Positions 1-7,208 of a stretch of 23,697 nucleotides of DNA are shown in pieces. Source of the stretch: Bacillota bacterium (lineage in GTDB: Bacteria; Bacillota; Clostridia; Lachnospirales; Lachnospiraceae). The position numbers and the translations under genes were made by a program. Location of the stretch: NCBI GenBank assembly GCA_023435645.1, contig JAEYRK010000095.1, positions 1 to 23,697 on the forward strand. Reading direction: 5' to 3'. A model generated the notes under the pieces. It worked only from the letters and a program-made list of their open reading frames with translations. It was not told the DNA's origin and did no database searches. Numbering within the stretch: the first letter of the stretch is position 1; each line of letters starts with the position of its first letter.

Positions 1-509
1 TGAATGCCCTCGCAGCCACCGCAGTTGGTACCTTACTTGGTTTAACCGGAGATGAAATCCAGGCCGGAATAGAGGCCGTGAAGCCGACCGGGGGGCGGAG
101 CAATATCATCCGTCATGGAAATTTTACCATCATTGATGACTGCTACAATGCCAATCCGGTATCCATGAGGGCTGCCATTGATCTCTTGAATACATCTGAC
201 ACCCGGAAGGTAGCCATTCTCGGAGATATGTTTGAACTGGGAGAGGAGGAGCTATCCCTCCACCATGGGATAGGTGTTTATGCAGCTTCAAGGAAGGTTG
301 ACCTACTGGTCTGTGTCGGTAAGCTATCCCGCAGTATGTTCGAGGGAGCTAGACATTCCTCCTTCCAGGGAGCGCTCCACTATTATGCGACCCGTGATGA
401 ACTGATTGAGGCTTTGCCTGCTATTCTACAGGATCATGATACCCTACTGGTAAAGGCTTCCCATGGAATGGGCTTTGAGCAGGTGGTGAAGGCTTTACTG
501 AGCCTGTAA
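1..509 (+). CDS. murF: MurF, UDP-MurNAc-tripeptide--D-Ala-D-Ala ligase (3' part)
   Basis: This is the C-terminal part of MurF, the cytoplasmic Mur ligase that adds D-Ala-D-Ala to the UDP-MurNAc tripeptide, completing the pentapeptide precursor of peptidoglycan. The frame is open from the left edge (codons start at base 3) and ends with TAA at 507-509, so the ATP-binding N-terminal half lies outside the window. Visible landmarks are the central-to-C-terminal domain junction (VKPTGGRSNI), the motif DDCYNANPVSM typical of MurF, the C-terminal domain motif AILGDMFELG, and the ending LLVKASHGMGFEQVV. About 168 residues are present against a usual total near 450. The gene runs toward the leftward helicase gene, with a shared hairpin terminator between them. 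Identification is firm; only the missing 5' part limits it. Confidence 0.93.
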   Translation, partial: NALAATAVGTLLGLTGDEIQAGIEAVKPTGGRSNIIRHGNFTIIDDCYNANPVSMRAAIDLLNTSDTRKVAILGDMFELGEEELSLHHGIGVYAASRKVDLLVCVGKLSRSMFEGARHSSFQGALHYYATRDELIEALPAILQDHDTLLVKASHGMGFEQVVKALLSL

Positions 510-547
510 AGTCAGGAAGATAACAAGACTGAAGGATCGAAAATATG

Positions 548-602
548 AAGAAAGGACGTATTGCATCCCAACCTAAGTTGGTTTGTAACACGCCCTTTTT
601 TA
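548..602. terminator. Bidirectional hairpin terminator between murF and the helicase gene
   Basis: A long imperfect stem has AAAGGACGT on the left and ACGCCCTTTTTT on the right around a CCAAC-CTAA-GTTGG apex, with only a few mismatches. It gives a T-run on the + strand (595-601) and an A-run on the left that would be a T-run on the - strand. It sits between two convergent genes, as expected for a shared intrinsic terminator. Confidence 0.8.
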
Positions 603-634
603 TATTGATACGATTCCCGCTGCTTTCAGTTGAG

Positions 635-2254
635 TTATTTCTTCTTAAAAAACCAGAAGTGCTTTTTACCCCTCTGTGAGGTCTTGTCGCTGATGGACTT
701 AGAATCCATCCCCTGTATCGAATCCCTTATTATCCTGCTATCAGCAGCTGGCTGTGTCTGACTTGGAGCATATCCGCTTGACGGCATCTCTTCCAAGGAC
801 TTATTCTCAGTAGTTCTTTGTGGTGCTGACTTTTGTGGTACTGACTTTAGCTGCGCTGAATATTGTCGCGCTGACTTTTGCTGTCCTGGCTTTTGCTGCG
901 CTGACTTTTGTTGCGCTGTCTTCTGTTGTTCTGTCTTTTGCTGTACTGAATTTTGCTGTACTGTCTTTTGTGTTGTCTTTTGTGCTATCCTCTGTGATGA
1001 GTTCCTTTCCGGTTCAGTCCCTTTTCCCTTGGCTTTAGGTGCTGACTTCGGCGCTATAGCTTCCTCATGCTTAGGAGCTCGTCTCGGCTGTGTCGTCTTC
1101 TCTGCGGGATAATTTCTCAGAAGCGGATAGGGGTGCTCCTTCACCTCAGGTATGGATTTTCCGATCAGCTTTTCTATATCGGCAAGCAGTGCCTTCTCAT
1201 CAAAATCACAAAAGGATATGGCAGTTCCGCCCATTCCGGCACGACCGGTTCTTCCGATCCGATGAACATAGGTTTCTGAAATATTAGGCAGGTCATAATT
1301 GATTACATGGGATAGCTCATCAATGTCTATCCCTCTGGCTGCTATGTCGGTTGCAATCAGTATACGAAGCCTTCTCTCTTTGAAATCCTTCAGGGCTTGC
1401 TGTCTGGCACCCTGGGATTTATCACCATGAATTGCTTTCGCATTGATTTTCACCTTCCCCAGGATACGAACGATTCTGTCGGCACCGTGTTTGGTTCGGG
1501 TAAAGATCAAAACCGATGTGATTGACTTGTCCTTCAGCAGGTGAATCAACAATTCCTTCTTATTCTCTTTATCAACATAATACAGCTCCTGCCGTATGGT
1601 ATCTACCGTAGAGGACACAGGTGTTACTGCTATCTTACGGGGATTAGTTAAGATTGTCCTGGACATTTCATCAATGGAGGGTGGCACAGTTGCTGAGAAA
1701 AGGAGTGTCTGTCTGTTGGCAGGTGTCTTCGCAATAATTTTCTTCATATCATGGATAAAACCCATGTCGAGCATCCGGTCCGCTTCATCCAGAATTAACA
1801 GCTTAATCTCCCTGATATCTGCCAGCTTCTGATTCATCATGTCAAGAAGTCTGCCCGGTGTAGCAATCAGGATATCCACACCCTGTTGCAGCAGCTCCTC
1901 CTGGGGCTTCTGTGAGACACCCCCGAAGATCACACAGGATCTAAGTCCTGTATATTTTCCGTAGGTACAGAAACTTTCATATATTTGAATTGCAAGCTCC
2001 CTTGTGGGAGTTACAACCAAGGCACGAATCTTTTTATGCTTCTCATTACGTAGTCCGTCCCTTTCCAGTAGCTGCAGTGTGGGTATTGCAAAGGCTGCGG
2101 TCTTGCCCGTCCCTGTCTGTGCACATCCCAGCAGATCTCTTCCGCTTAATATGACCGGGATAGCCTCCTCCTGGATAGGTGTGGGGGACACATATTCCTC
2201 TTCCTCCAATGCCCTTAATATTGGCTTTATAATATCTAGATCTCTAAATTGCAT
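635..2254 (-). CDS. DEAD-box ATP-dependent RNA helicase with repetitive Q/K/S-rich tail
   Basis: This is a cytoplasmic DEAD-box helicase that unwinds or remodels RNA at the cost of ATP, typically in ribosome assembly, mRNA decay or cold adaptation. Motifs appear in order: Q motif (PTPIQ near residue 25), Walker A AQTGTGKT (46-53), PTRELA (84-89), GG, TPGRL (133-137), DEAD (157-160), SAT (188-190), ARGIDI (308-313) and HRIGRTGR (332-339). The core ends near residue 385. The remaining 150 residues are low complexity, with about ten degenerate pentapeptides of the QKSAQ type (about 426-480) and a basic end (FFKKK). Two ATGs lie side by side; the second (2252-2254) is 5 nt from AGGAG while the first is only 2 nt away, so I chose the second. 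The core resembles RhlE/CshA enzymes. The paralogue is not resolved. Confidence 0.93.
   Translation of the reverse strand: MQFRDLDIIKPILRALEEEEYVSPTPIQEEAIPVILSGRDLLGCAQTGTGKTAAFAIPTLQLLERDGLRNEKHKKIRALVVTPTRELAIQIYESFCTYGKYTGLRSCVIFGGVSQKPQEELLQQGVDILIATPGRLLDMMNQKLADIREIKLLILDEADRMLDMGFIHDMKKIIAKTPANRQTLLFSATVPPSIDEMSRTILTNPRKIAVTPVSSTVDTIRQELYYVDKENKKELLIHLLKDKSITSVLIFTRTKHGADRIVRILGKVKINAKAIHGDKSQGARQQALKDFKERRLRILIATDIAARGIDIDELSHVINYDLPNISETYVHRIGRTGRAGMGGTAISFCDFDEKALLADIEKLIGKSIPEVKEHPYPLLRNYPAEKTTQPRRAPKHEEAIAPKSAPKAKGKGTEPERNSSQRIAQKTTQKTVQQNSVQQKTEQQKTAQQKSAQQKPGQQKSARQYSAQLKSVPQKSAPQRTTENKSLEEMPSSGYAPSQTQPAADSRIIRDSIQGMDSKSISDKTSQRGKKHFWFFKKK
818..982 (-). repeat. Degenerate 15-bp coding tandem repeat in the helicase tail
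   Basis: About ten to eleven copies of a 15-bp unit (consensus close to CAAAAGTCAGCGCAG on the coding strand) encode pentapeptides such as QKTAQ, QKSAQ, QKPGQ and QKSAR. The unit is a multiple of three, so changes in copy number keep the reading frame. Copies at both ends are more degenerate than the middle ones. Confidence 0.8.
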
Positions 2255-2257
2255 CAT

Positions 2258-2454
2258 TTCTCCTTCATCTATTTATCATTATAGGTAATTCTTGCGATAC
2301 ATCATAGCTATACCAATGCTTATACAGTGGCCATAAGTTCCTTAATATCGTTCCAAGCACAAGCCGTCTAATTATAACTCTTATCTTCGGATTTTACCAT
2401 CTTTATTATGGCGATATCACAAAAGTTTCCCATTATTTTCATTGATTTATATAA
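2258..2454. other. Divergent intergenic region, helicase 5' side
   Basis: This AT-rich spacer lies between the leftward helicase gene and the rightward Big_2 gene. It must carry the helicase promoter and leader. I see the helicase ribosome binding site (AAGGAG, about 2259-2264 on the - strand) but no promoter close enough to consensus to name. Confidence 0.4.
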
Positions 2455-2484
2455 TTTACATATCAAATATCCTAGTGGTACAAT
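2455..2484 (+). promoter_or_regulatory. Sigma-A type promoter for the Big_2 protein gene
   Basis: TTTACA at 2455-2460 and TACAAT at 2479-2484 are separated by 18 bp. Each differs from the sigma-A consensus by one base. This places the start of transcription near 2491, about 57 nt before the chosen ATG. Confidence 0.6.
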
Positions 2485-2547
2485 GAAGGCAAGTCTGCTT
2501 TTGCCATTATATGGCTATTATTCCTCGCTGTTTGATTGGAGGAAGCT

Positions 2548-3561
2548 ATGCCCAAGCTCAAGAAATTCATAACCATTATTCTATGTACTATCATCCTTCC
2601 AACATCACCGTATGCCCCACGAAATACTATCTCATCTGCCAAAGCCGCAACAGGTTTTTCATTCGTCGTTCTCTCCCAGTACAACGCCAATCTATCGATC
2701 CGTGATGAATTCTATCTGATTGCAGTGACCTCTGACCTTACCCTTCCAACCTGGAAAAGCAGTAACTCCTCCGTAGCAAGTGTAAATACCTACGGTAAGG
2801 TGACCGCCAAAAAATCCGGAACTGCTGTGATTACTGCGAAGATAAAGAAAGGGGAGGCCTCCTGTAAGGTGACTGTCAATAAGACAAAGGTAACAATCAG
2901 TAAAACCAGTGCGTCCATGGAACGGGGCGGCTCACTTACCCTTACAGCAACTACCTCAAACAAATCCCCTGTCGCCTGGAAAAGCAGTAAGAAAAGCATC
3001 GCAACCATCGATGAACACGGTAAAATCACTGCCTTAAAGCCGGGGGAAACTACGATCACAGCCTCTTCAGACGGAAGCTCTGCTACCTGCAAGTTAATAG
3101 TAAAAAAACCAAGCATTAAGCTCAGTACGACAAAGGTTACGCTTTTCCGTGGTAATACCTATAAGCTCAATGCAGCCGTATCCTCCGGCATCAACCCCAC
3201 CTGGAAAACTAATAAGAAGAGTGTGGCGGTTGTGGATGGAGATGGAACCATAACAGCAATGAAGCACGGTACCGCAATCATAACAGCAACAGTGGACGGG
3301 GTGGAGAGCCGCTGTGAGGTCATCGTAAAGCAACCCACCATCACCTTAAGCCAGACGGATCTCACCTTAAAGAAGGGCTCATCGGCCCGGCTGTCCGCCA
3401 CGGTATCCTCCGGTAATTCTCCTGTCTGGTCCACCAGTAATGTCAATGTTGCTACCGTAAGCGAGAACGGAGCTGTAACCGCAGTAAGCAAAGGCCGGGC
3501 TTATATCTATGTCACAGAGGATGGCATCAAGCTCCGGTGTACTATCAATGTAACTGAATAA
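2548..3561 (+). CDS. Secreted protein with four Big_2 (bacterial Ig-like) domains
   Basis: This predicted 337-residue exported protein has a basic N-terminus (MPKLKKF), a hydrophobic stretch, and a likely signal peptide cleaved after about residue 33 (SSAKA). The mature part is four consecutive Big_2-like domains (about 36-110, 112-188, 190-264, 266-337). Each carries the recurring W(K/S)SSN..VA.V...G.(V/I)TA...G.A.ITA pattern, and each has one Cys in the last strand (ASCKV, ATCKL, SRCEV, LRCTI). No catalytic domain, sortase motif or lipobox is visible. Big_2 domains usually mediate adhesion or act as spacers in surface proteins; here nothing else is attached, so a soluble or loosely wall-associated role is inference. 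The ATG at 2548 has GGAGGA 6 nt upstream; an upstream TTG at 2536 overlaps that site and is less likely. Confidence 0.85.
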   Translation: MPKLKKFITIILCTIILPTSPYAPRNTISSAKAATGFSFVVLSQYNANLSIRDEFYLIAVTSDLTLPTWKSSNSSVASVNTYGKVTAKKSGTAVITAKIKKGEASCKVTVNKTKVTISKTSASMERGGSLTLTATTSNKSPVAWKSSKKSIATIDEHGKITALKPGETTITASSDGSSATCKLIVKKPSIKLSTTKVTLFRGNTYKLNAAVSSGINPTWKTNKKSVAVVDGDGTITAMKHGTAIITATVDGVESRCEVIVKQPTITLSQTDLTLKKGSSARLSATVSSGNSPVWSTSNVNVATVSENGAVTAVSKGRAYIYVTEDGIKLRCTINVTE

Positions 3562-3605
3562 CCCTATGCGGGGAATAATAAGCAGACCTTCCGCAAGAAT
3601 AGGGG
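3562..3605. terminator. Possible shared terminator hairpin between convergent genes
   Basis: An interrupted inverted repeat (CCCTATGCGG on the left, CCGCA and ATAGGGG on the right) lies directly after the Big_2 stop codon and before the end of the leftward ABC operon. No good T-run follows on either strand, so the terminator call is tentative. Confidence 0.35.
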
Positions 3606-3643
3606 CTGATTCTAACCATGTAGATACAAGAGACCCTATAAAC

Positions 3644-4432
3644 TTAACGCATAATAAATTCTGATAAGGTATATGGAATAAAATCGATGGTATTAACATT
3701 CAGACCATACAAAGCCTTCAGAAGGATTACCAAATCCTCAGGAACAGTATCCTTCTTCTCCTCCACTGCCACCAGCATTGTTAAGTATAATATGCCACTG
3801 TTCTCATACATCATCAAGTGCGGGCTTAGGTAAGTACTGGCAGTGATCACTATTTTATACAGGTCCTTTACAGCGTAATGGTATTCTCTTCTTTTATGGA
3901 ATACAATTTCTGCTCCATTCCACTTCAGTCTGTCATGATATCCACCAATTCTAGGCAGCAATCCGTCCCTCCTGCAGGATTCCAGTTCCTTTCTTAAGAG
4001 CCTGATCAGAAAGGGCTGCAGATATAGTATCTCATGGTGGAACACCGAGTCATAATAATCCTTCATTACCTTTATTATTCTGCTTTTCTCATGCTTATCC
4101 ACACTTCTGCCGTAGACCCTGAATATCTTATTGATACGATAGAGTGGCAGCTCCTCTAATTGTATCAATGCTTCCGGGATGGGAAGCTCTATAAACGGAC
4201 TGATAACAGCAAAGTCCATGATTATATTCCATTGATCAGTGATGGTACTCAGTGCTCTTATCTCCTCCAAAAGTTCACCTGATATCTCACACATCAGCTT
4301 CTCCATCCATTTCATACGGTCCAGGTGATGCTCAGGCTTTACAATGACATGCATCGATGCAAGCATCTCAAAAAGGGGAGAAAACATAAACTCCCCATTA
4401 ACTTCCTCATCCTTATAAAATCCGATATTCAT
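3644..4432 (-). CDS. Uncharacterised protein, last gene of the ABC-2 exporter operon
   Basis: I do not recognise this 262-residue protein with confidence. It is soluble-looking, has no signal peptide or membrane segment, and is rich in charged helices (for example HHLDRMKWMEKL near the N-terminus). Its start FSPLFEMLASMHVIVKPEHH weakly recalls the N-terminal region of some ArsR-type regulators whose winged helix lies at the C-terminus. The end (PEDLVILLKALYG...) stops about where such a helix-turn-helix would begin, and I found none in any frame downstream. That resemblance is my inference from memory. The gene starts 9 nt after the second permease stop, so it is cotranscribed and probably works with or regulates the transporter. 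Alternatively it is an unrelated accessory subunit. Confidence 0.7.
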   Translation of the reverse strand: MNIGFYKDEEVNGEFMFSPLFEMLASMHVIVKPEHHLDRMKWMEKLMCEISGELLEEIRALSTITDQWNIIMDFAVISPFIELPIPEALIQLEELPLYRINKIFRVYGRSVDKHEKSRIIKVMKDYYDSVFHHEILYLQPFLIRLLRKELESCRRDGLLPRIGGYHDRLKWNGAEIVFHKRREYHYAVKDLYKIVITASTYLSPHLMMYENSGILYLTMLVAVEEKKDTVPEDLVILLKALYGLNVNTIDFIPYTLSEFIMR

Positions 4433-4441
4433 GCAGCTCTC

Positions 4442-5251
4442 CTAGAATAAAGTGATATTACCTGTCCTGCGCATATGCTTTTCCACCTTATTGAGTATTA
4501 CAACGACTGCTACTAATAGAATTGCTATAATCAGAATGCTCGTCACAAAGAAGCCACGTACCTCATACAGGGAGCTTCCCTGCAGCATTACTCTTCTGAC
4601 CGCTTCTATGGCATAGGTCAGCGGAAATATCACGCTGATTGCTTTCGCCCATACCGGGAATAGGGTAGTCGGAACCTTCACACCAGAGAAGATCTCCATC
4701 GGCTCTTCCAATACAGTATACAGAAAGCCCGAATCCCTGGAGAACAGAAACAGGGAGTTCAGAAACATTCCCCAGATGATTGCCATTAATGTTGTCAGGA
4801 GAAGCACAGCTGCACAGGAAACCCCGTTGATATCTACTACATCTGACTTTACGATCAGTAGAGAGACCGTGAAAACCACCATGACAAATACACTTTCAAA
4901 AAGTGATGACACTGCATTTCCCAGCAGAACTGCAATCCTGCTGCCCGGCGAAAGGAAAATCAATTCCAGGGTTCCACTAATTCTCTCAAAGGAAAATCTC
5001 CAGGCTGATTGGACCAAGGATCTGAAAAAACTCATGCACATATAACCTAATAATAAATATACTACCATATTGGCAGGAGTAATGTAAACCACTCTGCTTT
5101 CTGACAGTTCAAAGGGCTTGAAGCTGTAATATGAGGTGATAAAGCTTAAAATTGGCCAGAGAAACAGTGAGATGTAGATTGTTTTCGAATGGAAATAGTT
5201 CTTGTGTTGCTTCACGATCTCCGCTATTAAGGTTTGATAGAATGCCCTCAT
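4442..5251 (-). CDS. ABC-2 type transporter permease (second permease)
   Basis: This 269-residue inner-membrane permease is of the ABC-2 family. It has a cytoplasmic N-terminus, a first membrane segment around IYISLFLWPILSFITSYY, and about five more hydrophobic segments. The stretch FERISGTLELIFLSPGSR matches the conserved cytoplasmic loop of this family (RxxGTLExLxxsPxxr), and the late ..FPLTYAIEAVR.. is also typical. It presumably pairs with the other permease (6270-7082) to form a heterodimeric channel driven by the neighbouring ATPase. Its ATG overlaps the ATPase stop codon in an ATGA arrangement (5248-5251), indicating translational coupling. The substrate is unknown; such systems export drugs, lipids, peptides or polysaccharides. 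Confidence 0.88.
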   Translation of the reverse strand: MRAFYQTLIAEIVKQHKNYFHSKTIYISLFLWPILSFITSYYSFKPFELSESRVVYITPANMVVYLLLGYMCMSFFRSLVQSAWRFSFERISGTLELIFLSPGSRIAVLLGNAVSSLFESVFVMVVFTVSLLIVKSDVVDINGVSCAAVLLLTTLMAIIWGMFLNSLFLFSRDSGFLYTVLEEPMEIFSGVKVPTTLFPVWAKAISVIFPLTYAIEAVRRVMLQGSSLYEVRGFFVTSILIIAILLVAVVVILNKVEKHMRRTGNITLF

Positions 5252-6222
5252 GCGCTAACCTCCTTGGCCAGCTTAATTATCGTATCTTCAAGCTCCGGTT
5301 CCTTCTCATACATCTCTTTTATTAAGTATCCTTCTTCCGCACATATTCTTGACAGCTCCAGTGAAATATTCTGTTTGCTGGTAATCGCAATCCCCTCTCC
5401 AGCACAGCTTATTGTTACAGAAGGATCAAAGCTATGTAGTCGGCTTTCCAGCTGATGGAGTATCTCCTCGTTCTGGATATAAAGCTTAAGGGAATAAAAT
5501 GTTCGGTTGAACGCATCCGCTGCCAGCTCCTTCACTGTGCCCTGTCGGATCAAGCTTCCATCATGCATAATATAGATATAATCACAAAGCTCCTCTATCT
5601 CCCTCATATAATGAGAGGTAAGCAAAATACCCTTATTTTTCTCCTTCGCCAGATACCTGATATGATTTCTAAGCTCCATTGAGACCACTGCATCCAGTCC
5701 GATGGTTGGCTCATCTAAAAACAGATATTCAGGATCATTGATCAGCCCTCTGGCAATCTGGAGCCTCTGTTTCATACCCTTAGAGAAGGTCTCCACCGGC
5801 AGGTTCTGCTTACCCTCCAGTCCAACCAGCTCCAGAAGCTCACTGATCCTGTCCTTAAGTATATGGTTTGGTACATTGTAGATCTGCCCATAATACCATA
5901 GATTTTCAAATGCCGTGAGTCGCCAGTAGATCATTCTTTCCCCTCCGGCTATCATATTAATCCGCTTCTTAATCTCCTGCGGATACTTCACAGCATCCAT
6001 ATCATCCATAAGATATGTACCTGCCGTTGGTGCTAATAAAGTAGTAAGCATCTTGATGGTGGTTGTTTTACCGGCCCCGTTAATTCCCAGCAGGCCGACA
6101 ATCTTACCCTTTTCTATCTGCAGGGAGATGTCCTTAACCGCCTCGACCTTTCTCTTTGCCCGGAATAATCCTTTTCCCTCTTTTACATGATATGTTTTTT
6201 GCAGGTGCTCTGCTTTGATCAT
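5248..6222 (-). CDS. ABC transporter ATP-binding protein (ABC-2 exporter)
   Basis: This is the ATPase subunit that powers the two flanking ABC-2 permeases. Motifs, numbered from the upstream Met four codons before the chosen start, are Walker A GINGAGKTT (50-58), a Q-loop region near 95-105, signature FSKGMKQR (150-157; canonical LSGGQ replaced by the LSKGM form usual in this subfamily), Walker B LFLDEPT (171-177) and H-loop H208 (LLTSHYM). A C-terminal extension of about 90 residues follows the nucleotide-binding domain, as in NatA/CcmA-like and DRA-type ATPases. I chose the ATG at 6220-6222 because GGAGG lies 5 nt upstream; the earlier ATG (6232-6234) overlaps that site. A GC-rich hairpin (CCGCC/GGCGG, about 6237-6253) lies just upstream, between permease 1 and this gene. 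Confidence 0.92.
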   Translation of the reverse strand: MIKAEHLQKTYHVKEGKGLFRAKRKVEAVKDISLQIEKGKIVGLLGINGAGKTTTIKMLTTLLAPTAGTYLMDDMDAVKYPQEIKKRINMIAGGERMIYWRLTAFENLWYYGQIYNVPNHILKDRISELLELVGLEGKQNLPVETFSKGMKQRLQIARGLINDPEYLFLDEPTIGLDAVVSMELRNHIRYLAKEKNKGILLTSHYMREIEELCDYIYIMHDGSLIRQGTVKELAADAFNRTFYSLKLYIQNEEILHQLESRLHSFDPSVTISCAGEGIAITSKQNISLELSRICAEEGYLIKEMYEKEPELEDTIIKLAKEVSA

Positions 6223-6269
6223 CTTGTCCTCCATTCCGCCGCTTTCATGGCGGCCCGATTTATTATCGT

Positions 6270-7082
6270 TTAACCATGAATCTTCTCCAGGGCAGTCTCT
6301 TCACATCTTTTCATTAAGAGAAAGCCTGACAGAATATATACCGAGCTTAAGAGAAAGGTCCTAAACAGCAAAGGAAGCTGTTCAAGAAAGCCCTTATCCA
6401 GAAGCGTTGAATTACGGATCAATGTGACGGACTGTGTAATCGGAATCAGTCCGCCAATCATTCTTAACCAGCCGGGCAGATACTGCGGAGGAAAGGTAAT
6501 TCCACATACCAGGAATAGGAATGCAAATAAGGTGTTTTGTGATATATAGGTATCCCGGGTGTAGAGCATGATTACACCCAATATCATGGACACCCCGAAA
6601 TAAGCATAAAGAGAAATGATTGCAGCCCCCACAAATCCCGTCAGATTGAAATGGCTGAAGTTAATACCAAAGGGGATAGCAACAAGAAGGGATATGAGAA
6701 TCTCCACCGTTGTGGTAACCGTTTGAACCAGCATATTACCGAGGAAGTACTCAACCCGTCGGAAGGGTGCCAGCATAAGGCTCTCCAGAGTTCCTTCCCT
6801 GAGCTCTGTAATCAGGCTTCTGCTGACGTTCAGGCAGGTTCTGACAACAAACAAATAGGTCAAGCTTCCAACAATTACATAGCTCATATAATCACTGGTT
6901 CCGGTGAACTGAGCGAAGCTTGGTGAAAGCTTCTTCGCAAACATCAGCTGATACATCATGTAAGCCCCCAGTGCAGTATAAAATCCGGTCAAGACATTCC
7001 CGATGAAAAAGTCCTTGGGATATGCCCGATACTTCATTAACAGGTTCTTCTTTAGAGTACTACGCAAAACCTTTAGGTTCAT
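6270..7082 (-). CDS. ABC-2 type transporter permease (first permease)
   Basis: This 270-residue inner-membrane ABC-2 permease is the first gene of the leftward exporter operon. It shows a short basic N-terminus, about six hydrophobic segments, and the family loop ELREGTLESLMLAPFRRVEY. The late region ITFPPQYLPGWLRMIGGLIPIT resembles the conserved ending (..PpxLPxwlr.ia.lnPlt). It is similar in size and layout to the second permease but clearly divergent, so the transporter is likely a heterodimer with one shared ATPase. The start codon ATG at 7080-7082 follows AGGGGG on the coding strand. It is transcribed from the promoter at 7154-7182, independently of the ABC-F gene upstream. Confidence 0.88.
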   Translation of the reverse strand: MNLKVLRSTLKKNLLMKYRAYPKDFFIGNVLTGFYTALGAYMMYQLMFAKKLSPSFAQFTGTSDYMSYVIVGSLTYLFVVRTCLNVSRSLITELREGTLESLMLAPFRRVEYFLGNMLVQTVTTTVEILISLLVAIPFGINFSHFNLTGFVGAAIISLYAYFGVSMILGVIMLYTRDTYISQNTLFAFLFLVCGITFPPQYLPGWLRMIGGLIPITQSVTLIRNSTLLDKGFLEQLPLLFRTFLLSSVYILSGFLLMKRCEETALEKIHG

Positions 7083-7102
7083 AATCCCCCTCTTTTCTTC
7101 AA

Positions 7103-7130
7103 CTTTGATTAACTATTTGGCTAATCAAAG
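7103..7130. promoter_or_regulatory. Perfect inverted repeat in the exporter operon leader, likely operator
   Basis: The two 9-bp arms CTTTGATTA (7103-7111) and TAATCAAAG (7122-7130) are perfect complements around a 10-bp spacer. The element lies between the predicted transcription start (about 7147) and the first start codon. The arm centres are 19 bp apart, close to two helical turns, which suits a dimeric repressor. No T-run follows on the - strand, so a terminator reading for this operon is unlikely. Confidence 0.55.
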
Positions 7131-7153
7131 CTGTTTTTTCTGTAAGTAGGGGT

Positions 7154-7182
7154 ATTATACACAGGGTGGTTAATCCTGTCAA
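7154..7182 (-). promoter_or_regulatory. Consensus sigma-A promoter of the ABC-2 exporter operon
   Basis: On the - strand TTGACA (7182-7177) and TATAAT (7159-7154) are both perfect matches with a 17-bp spacer. Transcription would start near 7147 and run left into the first permease gene. So strong a promoter usually implies negative control, consistent with the inverted repeat just downstream. Confidence 0.85.
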
Positions 7183-7208
7183 TCAATACTTTTGATTTAT
7201 TAATCTAC

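Noticed and set aside
820..1038. Rightward open frame opposite the helicase tail
   Set aside because: It is the complement of the tandem repeat in the helicase gene, and its valine/leucine/alanine-rich product has no ribosome binding site.
3094..3491. Leftward open frames inside the Big_2 gene
   Set aside because: They are opposite-strand shadows of the repeated Big_2 domains.
7103..7140. Rightward terminator made by the inverted repeat and following Ts
   Set aside because: Only leftward genes are present on both sides, so no rightward transcript would need it; operator is the better reading.
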